A stretch of DNA of 49,521 nt from positions 1 to 49,521 of the forward strand of contig JAUHYP010000023.1 of NCBI GenBank assembly GCA_030426265.1, in the 5' to 3' direction. Made by a program: the position numbers and the translations under genes. Below the pieces are notes generated by a model. It was given only the letters and a program-made list of their open reading frames with translations, was not told the origin of the DNA and ran no database searches. Origin of the DNA: Gammaproteobacteria bacterium (GTDB lineage: Bacteria; Pseudomonadota; Gammaproteobacteria; Xanthomonadales; SZUA-36). Below are positions 16,765 through 23,647 of this stretch, piece by piece (within the stretch, counting starts at the first letter, position 1; every line of letters begins with the position of its first letter).

Positions 16765-16800
16765 TGACAATTTATGTCACTCCGGTGCCGTTATTCGGCA
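16765..16800. promoter_or_regulatory. Tandem 15-bp palindromes, likely enhancer (UAS) for a sigma-54 activator
   Basis: TGACAATTTATGTCA (16765-16779) and TGCCGTTATTCGGCA (16786-16800) are both perfect 5-5-5 palindromes with A/T-only spacers. Their starts are exactly 21 bp apart, two helical turns, so two dimers would sit on the same DNA face. They lie about 144 and 123 bp upstream of the predicted start of the sigma-54-type promoter at 16890, a normal distance for bacterial enhancer-binding proteins. They share TG(A/C)C(A/G)-N5-(T/C)G(G/T)CA. The protein that binds is not identifiable from the window. Confidence 0.6.
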
Positions 16801-16889
16801 TCACAGCCCCCTGTTCGTTCCGGCCTCGCGTTTGGCGCGCGCCGAGTTATTCCTTGTTTTTCATCGACTTGACCCGCTACGAGTCATCT

Positions 16890-16905
16890 TGGCACCGTTC
16901 TTGAA
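16890..16905 (+). promoter_or_regulatory. Sigma-54-type -24/-12 promoter
   Basis: TTGGCACCGTTCTTGAA (16889-16905) carries a perfect -24 element (TTGGCAC) and a near-perfect -12 element (TTGA in place of TTGC) at the required spacing: 10 nt separate the GG from the GA. The only consensus departure is the -12 C. The predicted transcript begins near 16916. No coding gene follows on this strand until 18336, and an intrinsic terminator stands at 17306, so the product appears to be an RNA. Tandem palindromes upstream support enhancer-dependent control. Confidence 0.6.
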
Positions 16906-16915
16906 TTTAAGAAAG

Positions 16916-17336
16916 CACCAGCCACGACGGTCTGCCCGATTCGGACCCCGAGCTGGAGAGAGAAGCCAGCTTCTCGTGACATGGGCCCCTGGTTGCTGGG
17001 CCCGCCAGGGAGACTTCCGCTGGTCTCCCGGCGCACGAAAGCCCCGGTGTTCTTCGCTGTGGAAAGGATTCCGCATCAGCCAGACAAGCGGAACCAGGGA
17101 AGATCGGGGCGGGGGAGACAAGGACAGCGTTCAGGTCCCCCGCCCACCGCCTGCCGAGCCGCCCACCCGCGGTGCGGGGGGGCTTCTCGATAACAACCCG
17201 AGATCAAGCTTGGGGGTAGAGAGTCGGTGACCGGCTAGCAGGGGAATGCCGCCGGTCATTGCCTAGGGGAGTGTGGTGTAGACGCCCGTCGACGCCGCAC
17301 AATTGAAAAGACCCGGGGATGCCGGGTCTTTTCTTT
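16916..17336 (+). ncRNA. Candidate structured small RNA of about 420 nt under sigma-54 control
   Basis: Between the -24/-12 promoter and the terminator no convincing coding frame exists, but hairpins are dense. Seen directly: GAGAAG/CTTCTC (16960-16975); GGGCCC/GGGCCC (16983-17003), which competes with CCCTGG/CCAGGG; GGGAGAC/GTCTCCC (17008-17029); CCCCCGC plus ACCGC pairing with GCGGT plus GCGGGGG (17137-17180); TCTCG/CGAGA with an A-rich loop holding AACAAC (17185-17203); TGACCGGC/GCCGGTCA (17228-17258); a 13-pair stem with one mismatch at 17271-17300; and the terminator. The size and sigma-54 control recall CrcZ of Pseudomonas, but its repeated CA motifs are missing and I see no sequence match to 6S, tmRNA, RNase P or SRP RNA. 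Confidence 0.5.
17306..17336 (+). terminator. Intrinsic terminator of the candidate small RNA (may also serve the minus strand)
   Basis: AAAAGACCCGG (17306-17316) pairs perfectly with CCGGGTCTTTT (17322-17332) around a GGATG loop, and CTTTT follows. The A-run on the 5' arm makes it usable on the other strand as well, 40 nt after the end of the convergent NYN gene. Confidence 0.85.
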
Positions 17337-17376
17337 TATGGGCCTGCTGCCCGGCGCCCGGACAGTTCAACCGGCC

Positions 17377-18204
17377 CTAGTCGCTGCTGTACTCCGTCAC
17401 GATGTAGCCGCCCGACTTGTCGTCGTGTTCGAGCTTGAGCAGTTCGCGCTTCTCCATTTCCGCCAGCAACAGGCCGAAGGAACGGAAGCCGTGGTAGCTC
17501 TCGCTGAAGGACGGCTTGCGGCGCTTGATGGCCTGCTTGACCATCGATCCCCAGATGTTGCTTTCCTCGCCGCGTTCGCTGGTGATGTCGTCCAGGGTCT
17601 CCAGCACCAGGTCGAAGGCCTGCTGGGCGCGCTCCTCGGCCCGCTTGCCGGTGCCGGAGGCATTGCCGGTGGTTTCCGGCTCGCCTTCCTTGGCCGACTT
17701 GGCCCGCTTCTTCGGCTTGTTGCGCTGGGCCGCCTTGCGCACGATGTCCTCGTAGTAGATGAACTCGTCGCAGTTGGAAATCAGCAGGTCGGAAGTGGAT
17801 TCCTTCACCCCCACGCCGATGACGATCTTGTTGTTCTCGCGCAGCTTGGACACCAGCGGCGAAAAGTCCGAATCACCGGAAATGATGACGAAGGTGTCGA
17901 CGTGGGACTTGGTGTAGCACAGGTCCAGCGCGTCCACGACCATGCGGATGTCGGCGGAGTTCTTGCCCGACATGCGCCGGTGGGGGATGTCGATCAGCTC
18001 GAAGGACGCCTCATGCATGTCGCGCTTGAAGTCCTTGTAGCGCTCCCAGTCGCAGTAGGCCTTCTTCACCACGATGTTGCCCTTCACCAGCAGGCGTTCG
18101 AGCACCTCCTGGATGTCGAAGCGCGCATAGCGGGCATCGCGCACGCCGAGGGCGATGTTCTCGAAGTCGCAGTAGAGGGCCAGGTTGTAGTCGCCGTTGC
18201 TCAT
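17377..18204 (-). CDS. NYN-domain (LabA/DUF88-like) nuclease with C-terminal LOTUS-type domain
   Basis: The 275-residue cytosolic protein begins with a NYN (PIN-like) ribonuclease domain. Its acidic metal-binding residues appear in LYCDFENIALG, SADIRMVVDAL and IISGDSDFSPLVSKLREN. After a Lys-rich linker (RNKPKKRAKSAKEG, about residues 163-180) comes a winged-helix region of OST-HTH/LOTUS type (SMVKQAIKRRKPSFSES, FGLLLAEMEKRELLKLE), which in this family binds RNA. ATG 18204 is the only start before the domain. It is divergent from srkA and convergent with the candidate small RNA. RNA cleavage is inferred from the fold. Confidence 0.88.
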   Translation of the reverse strand: MSNGDYNLALYCDFENIALGVRDARYARFDIQEVLERLLVKGNIVVKKAYCDWERYKDFKRDMHEASFELIDIPHRRMSGKNSADIRMVVDALDLCYTKSHVDTFVIISGDSDFSPLVSKLRENNKIVIGVGVKESTSDLLISNCDEFIYYEDIVRKAAQRNKPKKRAKSAKEGEPETTGNASGTGKRAEERAQQAFDLVLETLDDITSERGEESNIWGSMVKQAIKRRKPSFSESYHGFRSFGLLLAEMEKRELLKLEHDDKSGGYIVTEYSSD

Positions 18205-18335
18205 GACAGGGGTCTGGGCCGGAACGCCCGGTGGAAAAACCCCATTCTAAGTGATGCGTCATGCTGGTGGGCATGGCGGTGCCTCGAGCGTCATTTTTTC
18301 GACGCGCTCACGTGGCCCCCGTTAAGATTCGGCCC

Positions 18336-19331
18336 ATGGATGTCGACCCTGACAAGGCCCCGTACTACGAACTCGGCCCCGACGCGGTGATCGACGCGGT
18401 GGAGTCCCTGGGGCTCGTCTGCGACGGGCGCCTGCTCGCGCTCAACAGCTACGAGAACCGTGTCTACCAGGTGGGACTGGAAGAGGGCGCGCCGCTGGTG
18501 GCCAAGTTCTACCGCCCCGGGCGCTGGTCCGACGCGCAGATCCTGGAAGAGCACGCCTTCGCCCTGGAACTGGCAGCAGCCGAAGTGCCCATGGTGCCGC
18601 CCATGGTCCTCGACGAACACACGCTGCACCATTCGGGGGGATTTCGCTTCGCGCTGTTCGAACGGCGCGGCGGCCACGCCCCGGAGCTCGACCAGCGCGA
18701 AACCCGCCTGTGGCTGGGCCGCTTCATGGGCCGCATCCACGCCGTGGGCCGCAGCCGTCCCTTCGCCCATCGCCCGGCCCTCACGCCGGAACGATTCGGC
18801 CGTGACTCGCTGGCGGACATCCAGTCCGGGCACTGGCTGCCACCGCACCTGGAAACGGCCTTCACCACACTGGGCGAGGACCTCATGGCCGCGGTGGACG
18901 CGGCCTGGTCACGGGCCGGGGACTTCCGCAGCCTGCGCCTGCACGGCGACTGCCACGTCGGCAACATTCTCTGGCGCGACGGGCCCAGCTTCGTGGACCT
19001 GGACGACTGCCAGTCCGGGCCGGCCGTCCAGGACCTGTGGATGTTCCTGTCCGGCGACAGCGACGAGATGGGAGCGCAGATGAAGGACCTGGTCGAGGGC
19101 TACCGCGAGTTCGCCGACTTCGACCTGCGCGAGCTGCAGCTGATCGAGGCCCTGCGGGCACTGCGCATGCTGCACCACGCCGCCTGGCTGGCGCGTCGAT
19201 GGGAGGACCCGGCCTTTCCCATCGCCTTCCCCTGGTTCGGCGAGCCGCGTTACTGGGAAAACCTGGTGCTGGGGCTGCGCGAACAGCTCGCCCGGCTGCA
19301 GGAGCCGGCCATCGAACTGCCGATGGTTTGA
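18336..19331 (+). CDS. srkA: Stress-response serine/threonine kinase SrkA (YihE)
   Basis: SrkA is an aminoglycoside-phosphotransferase-fold kinase that counters Cpx- and MazF-linked cell death in E. coli. The 331 residues match it in length and order: LNSYENRVYQVG and KFYRPGRWSDAQILEEHAF in the N-lobe (Lys of the kinase), then the catalytic loop LRLHGDCHVGNILW and the metal-binding VDLDDCQSGPAVQDLWM. The ATG at 18336 is chosen where homology begins (DPDKAPYYELGPDAVIDAV). An in-frame start at 18261 adds a non-homologous stretch. E. coli has dsbA downstream; here the next gene is convergent slyX. Confidence 0.92.
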   Translation: MDVDPDKAPYYELGPDAVIDAVESLGLVCDGRLLALNSYENRVYQVGLEEGAPLVAKFYRPGRWSDAQILEEHAFALELAAAEVPMVPPMVLDEHTLHHSGGFRFALFERRGGHAPELDQRETRLWLGRFMGRIHAVGRSRPFAHRPALTPERFGRDSLADIQSGHWLPPHLETAFTTLGEDLMAAVDAAWSRAGDFRSLRLHGDCHVGNILWRDGPSFVDLDDCQSGPAVQDLWMFLSGDSDEMGAQMKDLVEGYREFADFDLRELQLIEALRALRMLHHAAWLARRWEDPAFPIAFPWFGEPRYWENLVLGLREQLARLQEPAIELPMV

Positions 19332-19368
19332 ATTCCCTGGGGCGCGCCGGTCGCGCGCGCCGTCCCGA

Positions 19369-19629
19369 TCAGTAGTGGGGTGGCACTTCGTCGGCGGGAG
19401 ACCCGGTCGCCGCGGCGCCGGCGTCCCGGAGTTCGGCCATACGCTCGGCCAGGGCCCTGAGCTGGCGCTTCAGCTCGAGAATCTCGCGGTCCTGGCGGGC
19501 GACGGTCTCGTCCAGGCGACGGTGCAGGTCGTCCTGGAAGGCGAGCTGGGTTTCCACCTCGTCCAGGCGCTGCGCCAACGACGCGAGACGGTCTTCGATT
19601 GATCCGCCGGCCCTGTCCTCGGCACCCAT
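19369..19629 (-). CDS. slyX: SlyX family protein
   Basis: SlyX is a small coiled-coil protein of unknown biochemical role. The 86-residue product shows IEDRLASLAQRLDEVE followed by heptad-like repeats (AFQDDLHRRLDETVARQ, ILELKRQLRALAERM) and ends with the family hallmark PPHY. The ATG at 19629 lies one base after the glyoxalase-fold gene's stop, so the two are surely co-translated. Slightly longer than the E. coli version (72 residues) because of a Gly/Ala-rich stretch before the tail. Confidence 0.92.
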   Translation of the reverse strand: MGAEDRAGGSIEDRLASLAQRLDEVETQLAFQDDLHRRLDETVARQDREILELKRQLRALAERMAELRDAGAAATGSPADEVPPHY

Positions 19630-19630
19630 T

Positions 19631-20077
19631 TCAGTCGTCTTCGGTTTCGTCTTCGGGCAGGGTTTCCGGGGGCTCCCAGAGCTCGACACGGTGGCCGTCC
19701 GGGTCCTCGAACCAGCCGAAACGGCCGAAGTCCGCCTCCTCGCGCTCCGGCAACACGTTGCCGCCGCCGCGTCGGACGTTCTCTAGGGCGGCATCCAGGT
19801 CGTCGACCACGAGATTGATCATGAAGGCCTGGCGGGCGTTGCCGAAGTACTCGGTGTCACCGGCGAAGGCGCTCCACACCGTGAAGGCGTTGGCCGGCAT
19901 GTCACCGGGCGCGAAGCTGGTGCCCCGCGTGTCCCCCCAGGACTCGATGCCCAGGCCCAGCACTTCCTGGTACCAGGCGCCGAGGCGCGCCGGGTCGGGT
20001 GAACGGAAGAACACGCCACCCACGCCCAGGACCTTGCCCTCACCGCCCTTGCGCGACTTTCCCTTGGAAGCGGCCAT
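19631..20077 (-). CDS. VOC-superfamily (glyoxalase/bleomycin-resistance fold) protein
   Basis: The 148-residue protein is a single vicinal-oxygen-chelate domain. Two beta-alpha-beta-beta-beta units can be followed: LGVGGVFFRSPDPARLGAWYQEVLGLG and MINLVVDDLDAALENV, ending with FEDPDGHRVELWEPP, where the late Glu is the usual metal ligand. Substrate cannot be told. ATG 20077 is preferred over a GTG at 20128, since AGGGGAG lies 6 nt before it and the extra residues are not part of the domain. The gene overlaps nothing and is directly followed by slyX. Confidence 0.86.
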   Translation of the reverse strand: MAASKGKSRKGGEGKVLGVGGVFFRSPDPARLGAWYQEVLGLGIESWGDTRGTSFAPGDMPANAFTVWSAFAGDTEYFGNARQAFMINLVVDDLDAALENVRRGGGNVLPEREEADFGRFGWFEDPDGHRVELWEPPETLPEDETEDD

Positions 20078-20253
20078 GCCCATCTCCCCTGCCTGCGTGA
20101 AAGGGGCATGATAACGCAGGGCTGACACCGGTGGGCCGGCTCGGGCGCTGGACGCGCACCCGGTTCGGGGTCCCGGATGCAGCCCTGGATCCCGGCCTTG
20201 AACGAGGTGGAACGATGGCCTACCGTTTCCCGGCTTCGTGCGAGGACGCCCCC

Positions 20254-22329
20254 ATGACCCGAACCCTGGCCCTCTGGATCACACTGATGACCACCCCAAT
20301 GACCCTTGCCGCCGTCGATACCGAAGATCCCTGGCTCTGGCTGGAGGACGTGGAGGGCGAGGAGGCCCTGGACTGGGCGCGCGCCCGCAACGAGGAGTCG
20401 CTGGCCGTGCTCGAGGCGCTGCCCGAGTACGCGACCTTTTTCGAGAAGAACCTCGCCGTCTACGATTCGCAGGAGCGCATCCCCACGCCCTCCATCCACG
20501 GCGAACACGTCTACAACTTCTGGCGCGACGCGGACAACGAGCGCGGGCTGTGGCGCCGCACGACCATCGAGGAATACCGCAAGGACGAGCCGGCCTGGGA
20601 CGTGCTGATCGACCTCGACGCCCTGGCGAAGTCCGAGGACGAAAACTGGGTCTGGTCCGGCGCCGCCTGCCTGCCGCCGGACTACGAGCGCTGCCTGGTG
20701 TCCCTGTCGCGCGGCGGCGCCGACGCCTCGGTGACCCGCGAGTTCGACATTCCGTCGAAATCCTTCGTCGAAGAGGGCTTCTCGCTGCCGGAGGCCAAGG
20801 GCGGCGCGACCTTCATCGACCGCGACACCGTCTTCGTCTTCACCGACTTCGGCGAGGGCAGCATGACCCAGTCGGGCTACCCGCGCATCGTCAAGGTCTG
20901 GAAGCGCGGCCAGGACCTCGACGAGGCCGAAACCGTGTTCGAGCGCGGCGTCGAGGAGATCGGTGTCTGGGCCGTGGTGCTCCGCACACCGGAACGCGAC
21001 TACCCGGTGGTGATGTCCCTGCCCACGTTCTTCACACGGCACTACCACCTGTACGAAGGCGGCGAACTCAAACGCGTGCCGGTGCCGGACGATGCCGAGA
21101 TCGAGGCCGTCTTCCGCAACCAGCTGCTGGTCAGCCTCAAGTCCGACTGGGTGCGGGACGGTGAGAACCTGCCCCAGGGCGCCCTGGTCAGCGTCGACCT
21201 CGACCAGCTCATGGCGGGCGAGGGCGCAGTGAAGACCGTGGTGAGCCCGGACCCGCGCGCCTCCATCACCGGCGTGGCCCGGACGAAGGACCTGCTGCTG
21301 GTCAACCGCATGGAGGATGTGCGCAACCGCCTCGACGCCTGGTCACTGGTGGACGGCGAATGGAGCCGGCGGGAGATCGACGCGCCCGCCATGGGCCGCA
21401 TCGACGTGGCCAGCACCTCGGAAGACAGCAATTTCTTCTACTTCACCTACACCGACTTCCTGACGCCGACGACCCTGTACGAGGCCGAGGGCGTCGCCAC
21501 GCCCGAAGCCAACCGCTCGCTGCCGGCCTTCTTCGATGCCGATCCTTTTGATGTGCAGCAGCACTTCACGAAGTCGAAGGACGGCACGCGGGTGCCCTAC
21601 TTCGTGGTCGCGAAGAAAGGCCTGGAGCGCAACGGCACGAATCCCACGCTGATCTATGCCTACGGGGGTTTCGAGGTGTCGATGCGGCCGAACTACTCGC
21701 CCACCATCGGCATGGACTGGCTGGAGGCTGGGGGCGTCTATGTGCTGGCCAACATCCGCGGCGGTGGCGAATACGGCCCGAACTGGCACCGCCAGGCGCA
21801 GCGCGAGAACCGGCAGAAGAGCTACGACGACTTCTTCGCGGTGGCGCAGGCCGTGATCGACATGGACATCACCGCGCCCGAGCACCTGGGCATTCACGGG
21901 GGCAGCGGCGGCGGACTGCTGGTGGGCATGCTGTTCACCCAGCGCCCCGACCTGTTCAACGCCGTGGTCTGCCAGGTGCCCCTGCTGGACATGTACCGCT
22001 TCGACAAGCTGCTGGCGGGCGCCAGCTGGGTGGAGGAGTACGGCGACCCGGACAATCCTGAAGACTGGGCCTGGCTGCAGAACTACTCGCCCTACCACCA
22101 GGTGAAGGCGGACGCGGACTACCCGCGCGTGTTCTTCACCACTTCGACCCGAGACGACCGGGTGCACCCGGCGCACGCCCGAAAGATGGTGGCGAAGATG
22201 CGCGACATGGGGCACGAGGTGTTCTACTACGAGAACATCGAGGGCGGCCACGGGGGGGCGGCGAACAACCGCCAGGCGGCCCGGGTGCAGGCGCTGATCT
22301 ACACCTACCTGCTGAACGAACTGCGCTGA
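20254..22329 (+). CDS. Prolyl oligopeptidase family serine peptidase (S9A), exported
   Basis: This 691-residue peptidase cuts short proline-containing peptides. An N-terminal signal peptide (LALWITLMTTPMTLAAV) points to the periplasm. A beta-propeller region follows (from DPWLWLEDVEGEEALDWA), then the alpha/beta hydrolase domain with NIRGGGEYGPNWH, the nucleophile Ser551 in HGGSGGGLLVGM, the aspartate region STRDDRVHPAHA and the catalytic His in EGGHGGAAN. ATG 20254 is chosen for the signal peptide and for GAGGA 7 nt upstream. An ATG at 20215, with AGGTGG, would add 13 residues. It ends 4 nt from the convergent dienelactone hydrolase gene. Confidence 0.92.
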   Translation: MTRTLALWITLMTTPMTLAAVDTEDPWLWLEDVEGEEALDWARARNEESLAVLEALPEYATFFEKNLAVYDSQERIPTPSIHGEHVYNFWRDADNERGLWRRTTIEEYRKDEPAWDVLIDLDALAKSEDENWVWSGAACLPPDYERCLVSLSRGGADASVTREFDIPSKSFVEEGFSLPEAKGGATFIDRDTVFVFTDFGEGSMTQSGYPRIVKVWKRGQDLDEAETVFERGVEEIGVWAVVLRTPERDYPVVMSLPTFFTRHYHLYEGGELKRVPVPDDAEIEAVFRNQLLVSLKSDWVRDGENLPQGALVSVDLDQLMAGEGAVKTVVSPDPRASITGVARTKDLLLVNRMEDVRNRLDAWSLVDGEWSRREIDAPAMGRIDVASTSEDSNFFYFTYTDFLTPTTLYEAEGVATPEANRSLPAFFDADPFDVQQHFTKSKDGTRVPYFVVAKKGLERNGTNPTLIYAYGGFEVSMRPNYSPTIGMDWLEAGGVYVLANIRGGGEYGPNWHRQAQRENRQKSYDDFFAVAQAVIDMDITAPEHLGIHGGSGGGLLVGMLFTQRPDLFNAVVCQVPLLDMYRFDKLLAGASWVEEYGDPDNPEDWAWLQNYSPYHQVKADADYPRVFFTTSTRDDRVHPAHARKMVAKMRDMGHEVFYYENIEGGHGGAANNRQAARVQALIYTYLLNELR

Positions 22330-22333
22330 GTGC

Positions 22334-23071
22334 TCACTCGCCGAAGACGTCCCTGAACAACAGGCACATGTGGTTCCAGGCGGCGGCCTCGGCCAACAGG
22401 TCGTATGCCAGGGGCAAGCCGTACTTCTGGCCGTTGCCGGTGGCGGCGGGGTTGCTGAATCCGTGCAGGGCCCCGGGCAGTTGCACGAGGTAGGTGGGCG
22501 CGCCGACCTTTTTCATCTCCGCCTCGAAGGCGGCGATATCAGCCTCGGGCACCAGCTTGTCCCGCTCGCCGTTGTAGGCGGCCACGCGACACGCCACGCG
22601 GTCGGGCCCTTCGGTGATGGCCAGGCCGAGGGAGCCATGGAAGGACGCGACGGCCTTCAGCGGCGAGCCGGAGCGGGCCATGTGCGTCACCGCGCCGCCG
22701 CCGAAGCAGAAGCCGATGGCGCCCATCCGGGTGTCGTCCACGAACTCCAGCGCAGCCAGGGCCGCGCGCGCAGCCTCGAACCGCCGGCGCGTGACCGACA
22801 TGTCCTGGATCAGCGCCGTCATGAGCTGGCCGGCTTCTTCGGGATTTTGCGCCTGGCGGGCGTCACCGTAGAGGTCCACGGCCAGGCCCACGTACCCCAG
22901 CGCCGCGAGTTGCTGGGCGCGGCCACAGGCGTAGGCATTGCGGCCCCACCATTCGTGCACCACCAGGACCGCCGGCCGCGGGCCGGCCCGTTCCGGGTCG
23001 CGCGCCAGGTGGCAGCGCAACGCCAGGTCACCGTCCTGGCACACCAGCTCCTCGGTCAGGATCTCGCCCAT
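22334..23071 (-). CDS. Dienelactone hydrolase family protein
   Basis: The 245-residue alpha/beta hydrolase carries the DLH hallmarks: VLVVHEWWGRNAYACGRAQQ, the nucleophilic Cys in IGFCFGGGAV, the aspartate region YNGERDKLVPEAD and the catalytic His in LPGALHGFSNP. Classical members open dienelactones in chloroaromatic breakdown, but most chromosomal copies act on unknown esters. No signal peptide is present. The ATG at 23071 is where homology begins; the frame stays open far upstream through non-coding or antisense sequence. It shares an 85-bp divergent promoter region with the following small gene. Confidence 0.92.
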   Translation of the reverse strand: MGEILTEELVCQDGDLALRCHLARDPERAGPRPAVLVVHEWWGRNAYACGRAQQLAALGYVGLAVDLYGDARQAQNPEEAGQLMTALIQDMSVTRRRFEAARAALAALEFVDDTRMGAIGFCFGGGAVTHMARSGSPLKAVASFHGSLGLAITEGPDRVACRVAAYNGERDKLVPEADIAAFEAEMKKVGAPTYLVQLPGALHGFSNPAATGNGQKYGLPLAYDLLAEAAAWNHMCLLFRDVFGE

Positions 23072-23156
23072 GGTAGTCTCCCGTTGCGCGTGTTTGCCTT
23101 GGCGGCGTACTGCCCCAAGATAGCAAACCATTCGACAGCCTTCACAGGACGGAACC

Positions 23157-23567
23157 ATGAACGACCCCCTCCAGGACCAGGACATCCGGATGGACGATTC
23201 CGCGCTTTGCCGCGAGGATGTGTTCACCGACAACCGCATCGGCACCGTGCGCCGCCTCACCCCGGTGACCGCCGAGGGCGAACCGGACACTTCCCGCGAG
23301 GTGCAGTACATCGGTTCCACGCAGATCATGACGCCCGCCGGCGCCCTGCCGCTGAGCTTCGAACTCCCCAACGAGTCGCTCGCGGCGGCCGTGGCCGGTT
23401 TCGGCGAGGCCGCGAAGGAAGCGGTGGACCAGACCATGGAAGAGCTGCGCGAAATGCAACGCCAGGCTGCCAGCCAGATCGTCGTACCCAAGGGTGGATC
23501 CGGTGGCTTCGGTGGCGGCCAGGGTGGCCGTGGCGGAATGCCGGGCGGCGGCATCCAGCTGCCCTGA
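23157..23567 (+). CDS. Uncharacterised 136-residue protein with Gly-rich tail
   Basis: I do not recognise a family. The ATG at 23157 has AGGA 9 nt upstream. The first 80 residues are soluble and mixed (EDVFTDNRIGTVRRLTPVTA, REVQYIGSTQIMTPAGALPL). Next comes an amphipathic helix (ESLAAAVAGFGEAAKEAVDQ and ELREMQRQAASQ) and a Gly-rich C-terminus (GGSGGFGGGQGGRGGMPG). Codon use matches neighbours, so it is probably real. No signal peptide or membrane segment. It sits between the dienelactone hydrolase and a secreted cyclophilin, so a chaperone-like role could be imagined, but nothing in the sequence shows it. Confidence 0.7.
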   Translation: MNDPLQDQDIRMDDSALCREDVFTDNRIGTVRRLTPVTAEGEPDTSREVQYIGSTQIMTPAGALPLSFELPNESLAAAVAGFGEAAKEAVDQTMEELREMQRQAASQIVVPKGGSGGFGGGQGGRGGMPGGGIQLP

Positions 23568-23647
23568 CGCCCGCGGCGTGCTGTCACGAACAGCCTTCGC
23601 GACATCCCCGGCGTGCTGACCTGGCCGGCCGCCCGCTGCGTCCTGCC

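Noticed and set aside
16981-17193. 70-residue open frame inside the RNA candidate
   Set aside because: No Shine-Dalgarno before the ATG and no recognisable protein features; probably chance in GC-rich DNA.
16832-17230. 132-residue open frame over the RNA candidate
   Set aside because: Residue make-up is Arg/Pro/Gly/Ser-rich noise, there is no ribosome site, its start lies upstream of the sigma-54 promoter, and hairpins fill the same stretch.
16916-17336. CsrB/RsmZ-type RNA
   Set aside because: About ten GGA triplets in 420 nt is near what the base composition predicts, and most are not in hairpin loops.
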